Below, piece by piece: positions 25,493 through 34,688 of a stretch of DNA of 64,000 bases (position 1 is its first letter; each line of letters begins with the position of its first letter). Under the pieces are notes generated by a model. That model was not told the origin of the DNA. It saw nothing but the letters and a program-made list of their open reading frames with translations, and searched no databases. Origin of the DNA: Candidatus Heimdallarchaeota archaeon (GTDB lineage: Archaea > Asgardarchaeota > Heimdallarchaeia > Hodarchaeales > Hodarchaeaceae); NCBI GenBank assembly GCA_011364965.1, contig RDOB01000007.1:62001-126000 (forward strand), read 5' to 3'. The position numbers and the translations under genes were made by a program.

Positions 25493-26155
25493 GTGAAACG
25501 ATTCAAAGGCTTCCTTACTGGAAAAAAACCAAGTTCGTCCACAGAAACGAAAGCTAAATTAAAACGGACAATTAATCAGATGGAAGTGAAAATTAAAAAT
25601 TATAATCGCCAAGCAGATGAACAATACGAGCTAGCACGCAATCTCTTGAAATCGGGGAATAAAACAGGAGCACAACAGGCATTAAAACGACGAGAGTTAT
25701 ATCTAACGCAAATTACAAATACACATGCTAAAATTGCTAATCTTCAGCGTACTATAGATACTTTAGATGTATCTGCAGACAATGTGTCGTTAACACAAAC
25801 TCTTGGGGAAGCTCAAGTTGCAATTGATCAAAATATAGCTTCAGCATCCCCCGAAAAAACTGAAGAAATCATGATGGCTTTGGAGGATTCAATAGAACAA
25901 GTTTCAGATATGGAGGAAGCATTAACAGACACTACAATCACCGAGATAGGGATGGATGTGGAAGTTGATGATCGGATTTCTGCCCAAATGGCAGAATTAG
26001 AAGCTGAAATTGCTTCAGGCTCTCTTCCAAGTACTGGTGTGAGAACATCAGAACCCCCCATTCCAGTAAGTTCTGATACACCGGAAAAGAGGGAAGCTGA
26101 GAAGAAAAAGATAGATGAGATGCGGAAACAGATTGAAGAAGGGTTGAGATCTTAA
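25493..26155 (+). CDS. ESCRT-III protein, Snf7/CHMP4-like (Vps20/32/60 class)
   Basis: A 220-residue charged helical protein. The N-terminal half is basic (MKRFKGFLTGKKPSSSTETK, then a long helical hairpin with AQQALKRRELYLTQITNTHAK), and the C-terminal half is acidic (EVDDRISAQMAELEAEIAS), the charge layout of ESCRT-III. The start is GTG at 25493. The C-terminus (KKIDEMRKQIEEGLRS) is helical and could act as a MIT-interacting motif for Vps4. It stops 2 bases before the second ESCRT-III gene, so the pair is an operon. It should polymerise on membranes and help bud or cut them from inside. Confidence 0.9.
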   Translation: MKRFKGFLTGKKPSSSTETKAKLKRTINQMEVKIKNYNRQADEQYELARNLLKSGNKTGAQQALKRRELYLTQITNTHAKIANLQRTIDTLDVSADNVSLTQTLGEAQVAIDQNIASASPEKTEEIMMALEDSIEQVSDMEEALTDTTITEIGMDVEVDDRISAQMAELEAEIASGSLPSTGVRTSEPPIPVSSDTPEKREAEKKKIDEMRKQIEEGLRS

Positions 26156-26157
26156 AA

Positions 26158-26769
26158 ATGGTATTTGATAAATTCGGAAATTGGTTGAAAGGAGGAAGTA
26201 ACAGCCAGAACACTCGGAAATGGATTGTTCGTCTACGTATGGTCGAGAAACGTATGGTCAGGCAGCGAAACAAGCTGATAAAAGAAGAAAGACAAATGTT
26301 AAAAGAAGTTGAGCATGCTATCGAACAAGGTGATATGTCTACAGCTCGTTTATTAGCTCGTGATGTCGCTAAAAATCGATCCATGGCCCGAGGTTGTCAA
26401 CAAATGGCCAGTCGTGTGAAAGCAATCAAATTTAAACTTGAACAAGCTGCAGCAACCCAAGCCATTGGGAAAGATCTGAAAGGACTCGTCCGTACTCTAC
26501 ACACTATGAATGCTCAGTTGAAAATACCCCAACTTGAAGGTGTTCTACAACAAATGGAAATCGAAACTGAACGTATTGACATTGCCACAGAGGCTATGGA
26601 TGAAGGTTTCGAGATGATGACTACAAGTGAAGAAGAGGATGAAGTGGTGGATAAGATAATAGGAGAATTGAGTGCTTCTAAAGCAGCAACAGCTGATTTC
26701 GGGCTACCTTCCCCTGATATCCGCTCTCAAGAGCTCCAAAAAGAACTTGAAAAGATAAAAAAGGGATAA
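26158..26769 (+). CDS. ESCRT-III protein, Vps2/24/46-like with MIM1-like tail
   Basis: A 203-residue ESCRT-III subunit. A basic helical N-terminus (KWIVRLRMVEKRMVRQRNKLI) is followed by the hairpin and an acidic C-terminal half (TTSEEEDEVVDKIIGEL). The last helix ELQKELEKIKKG resembles the MIM1 motif that Vps2-class subunits use to dock the Vps4 MIT domain. It begins 2 bases after the previous ESCRT-III gene, and the Vps4 gene starts 70 bases downstream. With one Snf7-like and one Vps2-like subunit the system has the two-subunit ESCRT-III set typical of Asgard archaea. Confidence 0.9.
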   Translation: MVFDKFGNWLKGGSNSQNTRKWIVRLRMVEKRMVRQRNKLIKEERQMLKEVEHAIEQGDMSTARLLARDVAKNRSMARGCQQMASRVKAIKFKLEQAAATQAIGKDLKGLVRTLHTMNAQLKIPQLEGVLQQMEIETERIDIATEAMDEGFEMMTTSEEEDEVVDKIIGELSASKAATADFGLPSPDIRSQELQKELEKIKKG

Positions 26770-26839
26770 ATTCCTCCCCTCTCTTTTCCTTTCAGAATTT
26801 CACCTTAATCTCTAAAAAAAATTTATTAGTGGATGAATT

Positions 26840-27985
26840 ATGAGTTCCCCTTTATTCGAAGCAGCAAAGAAGAATGCAGAAAGAGCATATCAGCTCGATC
26901 AAAGTGGCCAGAGTCATCAAGCAGTTAGATATTATGTTAATGCCGCAGAACAGCTTCAACAGCTAATTAATTTTACTGATGATCCTAATATGAAGAATTT
27001 ATACTTTCAGAAAGCAATGGAGTATATTTTAAGGGTAAAAGAAATACGTGGAATTATTGAACCCTCTGAAAACAAACCTAGATCTTCTAGGGCTCCTCCC
27101 GAAGAATCAGATGAGATTTCAGATGCTATTTCGAGTGTAATTGTAAGAGAAAAACCCAATGTGAGGTGGGAAGATGTTGCAGGAATGGAAGAAGCAAAAC
27201 GTGCCCTTAGGGAAGCAATAATCTTACCAATGACACGTCCTGATTTGTTTAAGGGTTCACGTAAACCTTGGAAGGGTGTATTAATGTTTGGACCACCAGG
27301 TTGTGGAAAAACCTATTTGTGCAAGGCCGTTGCATCAGAAGTAGAATCAACCTTTTTTTCTGTCAGTGCAGCGAATCTTATTAGTAAATGGTTAGGAGAA
27401 TCAGAAAAACTCGTGAATGAGTTATACGAACGAGCAGTTGAAGAAGCTCCTTCAATTATATTTTTCGATGAAATCGATGCGTTAGCAAGTGCAAGGGGAG
27501 GAGCATCGGAAAATGAAGCAATGCGACGGGTTAAAACTCAATTATTGCAAGCTGTAGAAGGTTTTGCAACAGGTGATGAGTTACTAGTCACAGTTGGAGC
27601 CACTAATACACCATGGGATATTGATGCGGCAATGAGACGCAGATTTGAAAGAAGAGTTTACATTACATTACCCACTTCAGAAGCTCGAGAAAAAATGTTT
27701 CAGATTCATACACGAGGAGTCGATCTAGCCTCTGGTGTGAATTTTTCTGAGCTATCTTCCTATACTGCTGGATATACAGCTGCAGATATAGCGTTATTAT
27801 GTCGCGAGGCTTTGATGCGCCCGATTCGAGAACTAGATGCCGAAGGTGCACTCAAAGATTTGAGTGTGCAACCCCGGGCACCAGATATTGACGATTTTCT
27901 TCAAGGAATGGAGCACATTAAACCCTCCGTCTCACCTAAAGAGTTAGCAAGATATGAAGATTGGAGAGACCAGTTTGGAGGATAG
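26840..27985 (+). CDS. vps4: Vps4 AAA ATPase with MIT domain
   Basis: A 381-residue AAA ATPase that disassembles ESCRT-III polymers. Residues 1-72 form a MIT three-helix bundle. A Pro/Ser-rich linker follows at about 75-95. Walker A is GPPGCGKT (151-158), Walker B is IIFFDEIDA (DE at 210-211), and two arginine fingers sit in MRRRFERRVY. The C-terminal part (DIDDFLQGMEHIKPSVSPKE) matches the Vps4 beta-domain/C-terminal helix region, and the beta domain is shortened as in archaeal Vps4. The Vps25-like gene follows after 32 bases. Confidence 0.95.
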   Translation: MSSPLFEAAKKNAERAYQLDQSGQSHQAVRYYVNAAEQLQQLINFTDDPNMKNLYFQKAMEYILRVKEIRGIIEPSENKPRSSRAPPEESDEISDAISSVIVREKPNVRWEDVAGMEEAKRALREAIILPMTRPDLFKGSRKPWKGVLMFGPPGCGKTYLCKAVASEVESTFFSVSAANLISKWLGESEKLVNELYERAVEEAPSIIFFDEIDALASARGGASENEAMRRVKTQLLQAVEGFATGDELLVTVGATNTPWDIDAAMRRRFERRVYITLPTSEAREKMFQIHTRGVDLASGVNFSELSSYTAGYTAADIALLCREALMRPIRELDAEGALKDLSVQPRAPDIDDFLQGMEHIKPSVSPKELARYEDWRDQFGG

Positions 27986-28017
27986 GCCTTTTTTTGGATT
28001 TCTAGGAGTACAAGTAA

Positions 28018-28797
28018 ATGGCTGAAGTCCAACGTGAAAGAAAAAAGAAAAAAACCAAGGAAAAAACATCAGAAACAGTCGATACTCTTGCAGCAATATT
28101 GGATGAGGTCACAAAACCCGAGGAACCTAAATTTGAGCCAGATTTAACAAAAATCCAGCAAAAAATAATCCATTCATCCCAATCTAGCCAAAATAAACAG
28201 ATTTCTCTCCCAGAAATTTCTATTCAAGTTTCTTCTGAAAAAGAGGAAATGGAATCTCAACTTGTCCCTGGAAAGGTTGATGTTCGAATAAAACCTATAC
28301 TTCCCTCATGGGTACAAAAACCTTGGAGATGGATGGTACCTGAAGAACCTAATTTGAAACAGCAGTGGCTTTTAACTTGGGGGGAATTTATTTTAGACTT
28401 TTCGCGAGTCCTCAATCTCCATATAATTGATTTACAGGAGATCAGCCTTGTATATCCATTCCAAAATCAGATTCTGAATAAAAAACTTACGCTTCCCCAG
28501 TTGATAATGATTTCTGATCATTTAATCGAAATTGAGAAAGCAAAATGGTGGGATTCGGAAAAAACCCGTCTTCGTGTCTATTGGAAGACCTTAAATTCAT
28601 TTGCAGATGATTTATTTGAATTCGCGTTTCAGAATGGTTATGATATGGTAACTGCCTATGATATAGTCAAGATGAATCAATCGTGGTCAGATTTGCCTCC
28701 TTCTGATGTACGGGTACTTATGCGATTATTAGTTGAGTTGAAACGTGCCTCTTGGGCCGACTCAGATAAGAAAACCATTCAATTTCATTATGAGTAA
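28018..28797 (+). CDS. ESCRT-II Vps25-like protein with long N-terminal extension
   Basis: A 259-residue protein. Residues 1-95 form a Lys/Glu- and Gln/Ser-rich, probably disordered extension (RERKKKKTKEKTSETVDTL). From residue 96 the sequence aligns with eukaryotic Vps25: PWRWMVPEEPNLKQQWLLTW, then the winged helix with PFQNQILNKKLTLPQL, the KAKWWDSEKTRLRVYW strand, and the second winged helix ending QFHYE. Vps25 binds ESCRT-III subunit Vps20 in eukaryotes. The extension, unlike the short N-terminus of eukaryotic Vps25, may recruit Ubl or ESCRT-III. It starts 32 bases after Vps4 and ends before a hairpin terminator. Confidence 0.83.
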   Translation: MAEVQRERKKKKTKEKTSETVDTLAAILDEVTKPEEPKFEPDLTKIQQKIIHSSQSSQNKQISLPEISIQVSSEKEEMESQLVPGKVDVRIKPILPSWVQKPWRWMVPEEPNLKQQWLLTWGEFILDFSRVLNLHIIDLQEISLVYPFQNQILNKKLTLPQLIMISDHLIEIEKAKWWDSEKTRLRVYWKTLNSFADDLFEFAFQNGYDMVTAYDIVKMNQSWSDLPPSDVRVLMRLLVELKRASWADSDKKTIQFHYE

Positions 28798-28808
28798 TTT
28801 TTACTTCT

Positions 28809-28830
28809 ATCTATGAATAGATTTTTTTTC
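28809..28830 (+). terminator. Hairpin plus T-run terminator after the ESCRT block
   Basis: A perfect palindrome ATCTAT-GA-ATAGAT (28809-28822) is followed directly by seven T residues. It lies 11 bases after the Vps25-like stop and before the ribosomal gene uS2, and likely ends ESCRT transcription. Confidence 0.62.
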
Positions 28831-28956
28831 TATTTTACATTTTACTTCTGTTTATTCTGAAAGGGGACAAACTCCAAAACTTCTTAACTCTTTTTTTTGT
28901 TGGATTCTATGAGAATATAAGAGTGATAAGCTGGAACTCTGAGGAATTACTATCAA

Positions 28957-29613
28957 ATGTTAAACCCTGATGATGAAGGGGAGCTATTGGCCCCCTTAGA
29001 GGATTATTTGAAGGCAGGCGTTCATATTGGTACATCTTCTGGGATGAAAAGTATGGACTGGGCAATTTATCGAACCAGGAGTGATGGGTTGTATGTTCTT
29101 GATGTTCATAAAACAGATGAACGCATCCGAGTAGCAGCAAAGTTCCTTGCTAGACAACAGGATATGAAAAGAGTCGTTGTATGCAGTGTACGTGCTTATG
29201 GGATATATCCTGTAGAAATGTTTGCGAAGGTTTCAGGTGCACAATCAATTACTGGCAGATTCATTCCTGGAATATTTACGAATCCTAGTATAAAAGGCAG
29301 AAATGATTATTTGGAACCAACAGCAGTTCTAATCACAGATCCTCACTTTGATCGTCAAGCATTGAAAGAGGCGTCACGTGTGGGAATCCCTGTGATCTCT
29401 CTTGTAGATACAGATAACGTGATTCGGTATGTTGATCTCGCGATTCCCTGTAACAATAAAGGCCGAAATTCTCTAGCAATGATATTCTGGTTGTTAACTA
29501 AGGAAATCCTACGAGAAAAAGGTGAATTAACACCAGAAAAAGACGCACAGCTTCGAATTGAGCTTTTCCGTGCACCTAGAGGACGCAGACCCCTTCAAGT
29601 GGGCGATATCTAA
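28957..29613 (+). CDS. rpsB: 30S ribosomal protein uS2
   Basis: A 218-residue ribosomal protein of archaeal/eukaryotic S2 (RPSA) type. Family stretches are visible: YLKAGVHIGT, MDWAIYRTRSDGLYVLD, FIPGIFTNPSIKGRNDYLEPTA (seen as FIPGIFTNP and YLEPTAVLITDP) and PVISLVDTDN, followed by IPCNNKGRNSLAMIFWLL. At about 218 residues it fits archaeal uS2. It is followed 23 bases later by rpoN, the classic archaeal S2-RpoN neighbourhood. The start is the ATG at 28957, without an obvious ribosome binding site. It is an essential core gene and marks this segment as chromosomal. Confidence 0.95.
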   Translation: MLNPDDEGELLAPLEDYLKAGVHIGTSSGMKSMDWAIYRTRSDGLYVLDVHKTDERIRVAAKFLARQQDMKRVVVCSVRAYGIYPVEMFAKVSGAQSITGRFIPGIFTNPSIKGRNDYLEPTAVLITDPHFDRQALKEASRVGIPVISLVDTDNVIRYVDLAIPCNNKGRNSLAMIFWLLTKEILREKGELTPEKDAQLRIELFRAPRGRRPLQVGDI

Positions 29614-29636
29614 ATTTAATGAGGTGAAATCACACC

Positions 29637-29840
29637 ATGATGATTCCAATTCGCTGTTACACATGTGGGAAAGTCATTGCTCAATATTATGACGATTATA
29701 TCAACGGTTTAAAAGAAGGGAAATCCGCTCAAGAACTTCTGGATGAATTTGGCCTAGAAAGGTATTGTTGTCGTCGAATGCTAATAACACATGTAGAATT
29801 AATAGATGATATTCTTACATTCTCTAATCCGACCCGATAA
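29637..29840 (+). CDS. rpoN: DNA-directed RNA polymerase subunit N (Rpb10)
   Basis: A 67-residue subunit of archaeal RNA polymerase, the homologue of Rpb10. The four zinc cysteines are CYTC (about residues 8-11) and CC in YCCRRM (about 44-45). FGLERYCCRRML is nearly invariant in the family. Ribosome binding site GAGGTG lies upstream. Together with the preceding uS2 gene it forms a short information-processing operon, with a gap of 127 bases before the ATP-grasp gene. Confidence 0.96.
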   Translation: MMIPIRCYTCGKVIAQYYDDYINGLKEGKSAQELLDEFGLERYCCRRMLITHVELIDDILTFSNPTR

Positions 29841-29967
29841 GTTGTTACTCTCCACCTGCTGCTAAGCTAGGGAAGTAATTTATTTACCAATTTATTTTCG
29901 AGTTTATTTACTAATTTCATATAGTATTGGTTGACAAGAAAAGGATAATCCCCGTTAAGGTGTCTTA

Positions 29968-30876
29968 ATGGATCAAATCGGTGTGATGAGCAGAAATCGT
30001 GAGTATTTTCCTACAGCTCAACTTTTAACTGAACTAAGCAGGCGTAAAGATCTCTCTGGTATTTTTTTAGCTACACAGGTGATCTCTCCACTCATTACCA
30101 GTGATTTAGTTGATACTTTGTTTGCTGGACAATCATTACAAACTATTGCTGGAATTATTCCTCGAATAGGGCGGTCTCAGACTGATTTGGGAATGGTGTG
30201 TCTAAAACACTTTGAACTCATGGGACTTCCTACAACGCTTTCATCAAATGCGTTATTTCTAGCTCGCGATAAATTCCGCTGTTTTCAGTCACTAAAAAGC
30301 ATTCCAGGAATTCAATTACCCCGAACGTTACTAATCAATCATACATACGCATTTAAACGAGTCATTAATTCCTTCAAGTTTCCAATCGTTATCAAAATAC
30401 CCAATGCCACTAGAGGAGCAGGAACGATATTAGCTCACAATTCCCGTGTTGCTCAAGAGATCATTGATGCCCTATTCCTCAGGTTTGAATCTCCTGTAAT
30501 TGTTCAAGAGTTTATAAGATCAGGAAGAGGAGTTAATAAACAAGAGGCGATGGATGTCCGAGTTCTGATAATAGGAGATAATATACTTGGTGCGATGGCT
30601 CGTACTGCACAAAAAGGTGAATGGCGCACTAATTACGCATTAGGCGCGGTGTGTACACCATATACACTTAATGCTGAGGATGAAGAGTTGATTAGAAAGA
30701 TTATCGACACGATTGAAGTGGAAGTAGCAGGAATTGATATATTTCCGACAAATGAAGGATCTTATATATTAGAAGTAAATGCCTGTCCAGGGTGGAAAGC
30801 ATTTGAATTCGCGCATCCAAATATACAGGTAGCAAAGCATATTGTCGATTATCTTTTGAAAAAAATACGGTCTTAA
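29968..30876 (+). CDS. RimK/LysX-type ATP-grasp ligase
   Basis: A 302-residue ATP-grasp enzyme that forms an amide bond between a carboxylate and an amine. The glycine-rich loop KIPNATRGAGTIL (about residues 144-156), the strand VIVQEFI, the EAMDVRVLIIGD segment and the metal-binding C-terminal ILEVNACPGW are the family signature. RimK-type enzymes glutamylate protein S6, tetrahydromethanopterin or F420 (CofF/MptN). Proximity to uS2 and RpoN would fit a ribosomal substrate but is not proof. The start at 29968 lies after AAGGTGTCTTA. Confidence 0.85.
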   Translation: MDQIGVMSRNREYFPTAQLLTELSRRKDLSGIFLATQVISPLITSDLVDTLFAGQSLQTIAGIIPRIGRSQTDLGMVCLKHFELMGLPTTLSSNALFLARDKFRCFQSLKSIPGIQLPRTLLINHTYAFKRVINSFKFPIVIKIPNATRGAGTILAHNSRVAQEIIDALFLRFESPVIVQEFIRSGRGVNKQEAMDVRVLIIGDNILGAMARTAQKGEWRTNYALGAVCTPYTLNAEDEELIRKIIDTIEVEVAGIDIFPTNEGSYILEVNACPGWKAFEFAHPNIQVAKHIVDYLLKKIRS

Positions 30877-30989
30877 GCTGTTTAGATTTGAAAAAATAGC
30901 TAAATCTTTAAAAGCGCCAAGTTTCAATTCTTGATTAAAGTGCCAAAACCCCGCGTTCCTCCGTATTAACAAAATACTATGGGATTTAT

Positions 30990-31946
30990 ATGACCAACAA
31001 AGCGGATTATTCCTCGTTAAAGGCGTCTGAGGATATTAAAGAGCGATTGCAAGAAGAATTTCCTACATTGATTTCCCTTGCTGCCAGTCCCCCAGACGAA
31101 ATTGTACGTCGTTGCGAAATTAATAGAAGTACTGCAGAACGATTGGTAAACCAAGCCCGGAAATTACTAGGAAAAGCTGAACCAATCACCGCTGCTGAGC
31201 TTTTAGAACAGAGACTAGCTAAACCCCGAATCACGACCTCTTCCCAACAACTCGATGAAATACTCGGAGGAGGAGTTGCCGTTGGGGCAATAACTGAGTT
31301 TAGCGGAGCATTTTCTACTGGGAAAACTCAACTGGCGTTTCAATTATGTATCAACGTTCAGAGATCATTCGATGAAGGAGGACTTGAGGGAACGGCTCTA
31401 TTCATTGATACTGAAAATACCTTTTCACCAGCTCGAGTGGCTGAAATGAGTTATTCTTTCACATCAGAACCGAAAGAAATTTTGAAAAAAATATTTGTTA
31501 GCCGAGCATATAATGCTGATCATCAAGTACAGATTGTACAAAAATCAGATAAACTCATTCGGTCAAATGATGTGAAGTTAATAGTTGTGGATTCGATGGC
31601 TTCTCATTTCAGAGCAGAATTTCCCGGAAAAGATAACTTACCTCGAAGACAACAAATGCTCATGGCCCATGCTGAGGTATTGCAAAGATTGGCCGAAGCA
31701 TATGATCTCGCTGTAATGACAACCAACCAGATCTTAAGTAATCCAGATAGCTTATTGTCGAATAATATTGAACCAGCGCTAGGATTTGCATGGGGACATC
31801 GTCCAACTCACCGAATCTTGTTACGGAAATCACGAGGTACGACACGAATCGCGCGAATCTTTGATTCTCCTGAACTAGCAGAACGAGAAGCAGTTTTTCA
31901 TATTACAGCACAGGGGATTCGAGATGGCCCTCCCTTGGATTATTAA
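30990..31946 (+). CDS. radA: DNA repair and recombination protein RadA (Rad51 family)
   Basis: A 318-residue strand-exchange ATPase for homologous recombination. An N-terminal helix-hairpin-helix occupies residues 15-60 (DEIVRRCEINRSTAERLV). The RecA core has Walker A GAFSTGKTQ (about 103-112; FST instead of the usual FGS), the Walker B-like LIVVDSMASHF, and the L2 region TTNQILSNPDSLL. C-terminal GFAWGHRPTHRILLRKSRG with RIARIFDSPELAEREAVF is the archaeal RadA signature. Length matches archaeal RadA (about 320). It is a single gene with TTATATG near its start. Confidence 0.94.
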   Translation: MTNKADYSSLKASEDIKERLQEEFPTLISLAASPPDEIVRRCEINRSTAERLVNQARKLLGKAEPITAAELLEQRLAKPRITTSSQQLDEILGGGVAVGAITEFSGAFSTGKTQLAFQLCINVQRSFDEGGLEGTALFIDTENTFSPARVAEMSYSFTSEPKEILKKIFVSRAYNADHQVQIVQKSDKLIRSNDVKLIVVDSMASHFRAEFPGKDNLPRRQQMLMAHAEVLQRLAEAYDLAVMTTNQILSNPDSLLSNNIEPALGFAWGHRPTHRILLRKSRGTTRIARIFDSPELAEREAVFHITAQGIRDGPPLDY

Positions 31947-32083
31947 AAATCCCTCTATCAAGTAAAAATTAGTTTTCATGATCATTTTTTCCAAATAAAT
32001 TGGAATTGTTCCGAAGAAGCAAAGGGAGAGATTGTGCGTGTAAAGGTAGTCAATAAATCACATTGTCGAAAAGGGTCATATGA

Positions 32084-32860
32084 ATGACAATGATGCAATC
32101 AGACAATGGTGGTATGTTTACATACATTCATAAGAAAGCAGATGTGACAATAACAGAACCTGCAGTGATTATACAAGGCCTTCCTGGAATGGGCCTCATT
32201 GGGAAGATTGCAGTCAATTTTCTAATCAAAGAATTTAAAGCTATAGAAGTAGCGCGTGTATATAGCTCTTTCTTTCCTCCCGTAGTTCAAATAGATAGTA
32301 AAACAGGAGTAGGACGTTTATCTAGAATGGAAATCTATATCATCACCGCAACCTCTCCTAATATTATTTTACTTACAGGAGATGCCCAACCACACGATAT
32401 TGGAATAATTCAAGTCTTAAATAATGTCCTAGATTTCCTCATGCAATACAAAGCAGATACTTTGATTTGTTTAGGGGGACTACGAGCACACGATGATGGA
32501 CCAGAAATAGCTGGATTTGGATATAATGAAGAAACTACAAACTGGCTTCAAGAACACGAAATTGAACTGCTAAAAGGTGGGGAAGTAACTGGAGCAGTGG
32601 GAGTTCTTTCCGCATTAGGTGCAGAACGAAATATGCGAAGCTTTGGATTATTAGGTAAGTTAACTTTGGCAGGAGCAGATCCCATCGCAAGTAAAAACAT
32701 CTTAAAGAAACTTGGGGAATTATACAATCTCAATTTTGACTTAAAAGATTTGGAAAGCAGTATTAAAGAAGCTCAAGAGAAAAATGAGCGACTAGCAAGT
32801 TTAGCACAAGACTTCCTAGAACCTGAAGATTCTGGTGAGGATCCAGGGTACTATATCTAA
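32084..32860 (+). CDS. PAC2-family protein (proteasome assembly chaperone-like)
   Basis: A 258-residue PAC2-fold protein. Typical elements are IIQGLPGMGLIGKIAVNFLI, IILLTGDAQPH, CLGGLRAHD and GEVTGAVGVLSALG. Archaeal family members are related to the eukaryotic proteasome assembly chaperones PAC1/2. The start is uncertain: several Met codons lie within the first ten residues. In this window it would link the ubiquitin genes with proteasome biogenesis, though proteasome subunits are not present here. It precedes the pyrimidine operon by 214 bases. Confidence 0.85.
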   Translation: MTMMQSDNGGMFTYIHKKADVTITEPAVIIQGLPGMGLIGKIAVNFLIKEFKAIEVARVYSSFFPPVVQIDSKTGVGRLSRMEIYIITATSPNIILLTGDAQPHDIGIIQVLNNVLDFLMQYKADTLICLGGLRAHDDGPEIAGFGYNEETTNWLQEHEIELLKGGEVTGAVGVLSALGAERNMRSFGLLGKLTLAGADPIASKNILKKLGELYNLNFDLKDLESSIKEAQEKNERLASLAQDFLEPEDSGEDPGYYI

Positions 32861-32924
32861 TCTGAAACATCCAATACATGTTCTGATCATTTTTTTAAAT
32901 TGAAATTGACTTCTGAGAACAGAG

Positions 32925-32975
32925 GAGAGATATTTCCAACCAATAAATATCTAATTTCTAGTTAAAAAATCTCTC
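32925..32975 (+). promoter_or_regulatory. Nested inverted repeats upstream of the pyrimidine operon
   Basis: Two overlapping inverted repeats: AGATATTT (32928-32935) with AAATATCT (32945-32952), and GAGAGAT (32925-32931) with ATCTCTC (32969-32975). They share bases, so only one can form at a time. They lie 100-150 bases upstream of pyrG, near TATA-like AAATTATAAGG (33016-33024). They could be an operator or an RNA switch, depending on where transcription starts. Confidence 0.4.
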
Positions 32976-33074
32976 ACTATCAAATAATGGGTAAAAATTT
33001 AAAAAAATTCTAAAAAATTATAAGGGGATGTAGGTAAGTCACATGAGATCCAGATTCGCTAGTGTTAGCCCTAG

Positions 33075-34688
33075 GTGGTTAAGATCCCTCATAAATATAT
33101 TATTATAACAGGAGGAGTAATGTCAGGATTAGGAAAAGGATTATTAGCTGCCTCTCTCACAAAATTGCTTTCTTCATCCAGTTTTTTGATTCTTCCAATC
33201 AAATTTGATGGTTACTTGAACATTGATGCTGGAACTATAAATCCATACAAACATGGGGAGGTATTTGTACTTGATGATGGAACCGAAACAGATATGGATT
33301 TAGGGGAGTACGAACGCTTTTTAGATCAATCATTGGACTCCTGGTCTTCTCTGACTGGAGGAAAAATTTTTCAACGGGTTATTGAAAAAGAGAGGAAAGG
33401 AGATTATTTAGGACAAGATATCCAGTTTATCCCTCACGTTACAAATGAGATTATTAATTGGATACGTGAGAAAGATAATAATTGCGATATAACTCTAGTC
33501 GAAATCGGCGGGACAGTTGGAGATATTGAAAATGCCTATTTTATAGAAGCTATGCGTCAGCTTCATCTTAAAGTAAATCGATCCGATCTTTGTTGGATCC
33601 ATGTTACTCTGGTACCTGTATTAAATGTAGTAGGAGAACAGAAAACAAAACCCACACAAGCAAGCGTAAAAACACTGCAGGGGATGGGAATTCAGCCACA
33701 TATCTTGTTATGTCGATCAGAAAAACCATTGAAACCAGAAGTACGCGAAAAAATTGGAATGTTTTGCAATATTTCAGTCGATAATGTAATTTCTGGTCAT
33801 GATGTCAGAAATAAATACGAATTTCCATTGTTATTAATAAAAGAACATCTACTACCTCCATTATTTTCACAATTGGGCTTAAAACCAAGATTTGACCAGA
33901 AACTAGCATTATGGAAAAAACTAGTCCATAACATTGAAAATCCTTCAACTTTAGTCAGAATCGGAATCGGAGGAAAATATACTCGATTAAGCGACGCTTA
34001 TATATCTATAACTACTGCATTGACACATGCTGGAGCTAATTTAGGAATCCTCGTGGAACCGGTATTTATTGATACTGATATCAATGATAATCTCGTGAAA
34101 GCTCATTTAACAAAATTAGATGGTTTAATAATCCCTGGAGGATTTGGATCTCGTGGAATAGAGGGTAAAATTAATCTTGTGAAAGAAGCACGGATGAATC
34201 AGAAACCTTTTCTTGGTATTTGTTTAGGTTTACAGTGCGCAATTATCGAATATGCTCGAAATGTGTGTAATTTAAATGCGAATTCAACAGAGTTTGATTT
34301 AAATACTCCGCATCCAGTTATAGATCTACTCCCTTCTCAGAAATCTGTATATCGAAAAGGTGGAACAATGCGTTTAGGTTCTTATACTATAAAAATAATA
34401 GAAGGAACTCTAGCACAGAAAATATACCAACAATCCCTCATTGAAGAACGTTTTCGACATAGATATGAAATTAATCCAAAATATGTCTCTTTACTTAAAT
34501 CAAAAGGATTTAATTTCTCTGGTCTTTCATTAAATGACGAAATTATACATATTGGTGAGCTTCCTGAGCATCCATTCTTTTTAGGCACTCAATTTCATCC
34601 AGAATTCAAATCACGTTTTGAAAATCCCTCAAAAGTATTTGTTGAGTTTATTAAGGCATGTTTACTAGAAAGAGGAGAACTAAAGTGA
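33075..34688 (+). CDS. pyrG: CTP synthase
   Basis: Makes CTP from UTP, ATP and glutamine, and here leads the pyrimidine operon. The synthetase domain starts near the N-terminus with [16 protein letters not shown] and carries [23 protein letters not shown] (seen as [10 protein letters not shown] and NPYKHGE). The glutaminase has its nucleophile in GICLGLQ (about residue 380) and the His-Glu pair in FHPEFKSR. The start is GTG at 33075, chosen because family N-termini begin just before KYIIITGG. Length 537 matches the family. It ends in a 4-base overlap (GTGA) with pyrB. Confidence 0.96.
   Translation: MVKIPHKYIIITGGVMSGLGKGLLAASLTKLLSSSSFLILPIKFDGYLNIDAGTINPYKHGEVFVLDDGTETDMDLGEYERFLDQSLDSWSSLTGGKIFQRVIEKERKGDYLGQDIQFIPHVTNEIINWIREKDNNCDITLVEIGGTVGDIENAYFIEAMRQLHLKVNRSDLCWIHVTLVPVLNVVGEQKTKPTQASVKTLQGMGIQPHILLCRSEKPLKPEVREKIGMFCNISVDNVISGHDVRNKYEFPLLLIKEHLLPPLFSQLGLKPRFDQKLALWKKLVHNIENPSTLVRIGIGGKYTRLSDAYISITTALTHAGANLGILVEPVFIDTDINDNLVKAHLTKLDGLIIPGGFGSRGIEGKINLVKEARMNQKPFLGICLGLQCAIIEYARNVCNLNANSTEFDLNTPHPVIDLLPSQKSVYRKGGTMRLGSYTIKIIEGTLAQKIYQQSLIEERFRHRYEINPKYVSLLKSKGFNFSGLSLNDEIIHIGELPEHPFFLGTQFHPEFKSRFENPSKVFVEFIKACLLERGELK

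Noticed and set aside
33043-33108. Possible 22-codon leader peptide before pyrG
   Set aside because: The frame overlaps the GTG start and has a weak ribosome binding site; nothing in it is rich in a controlling residue or codon.
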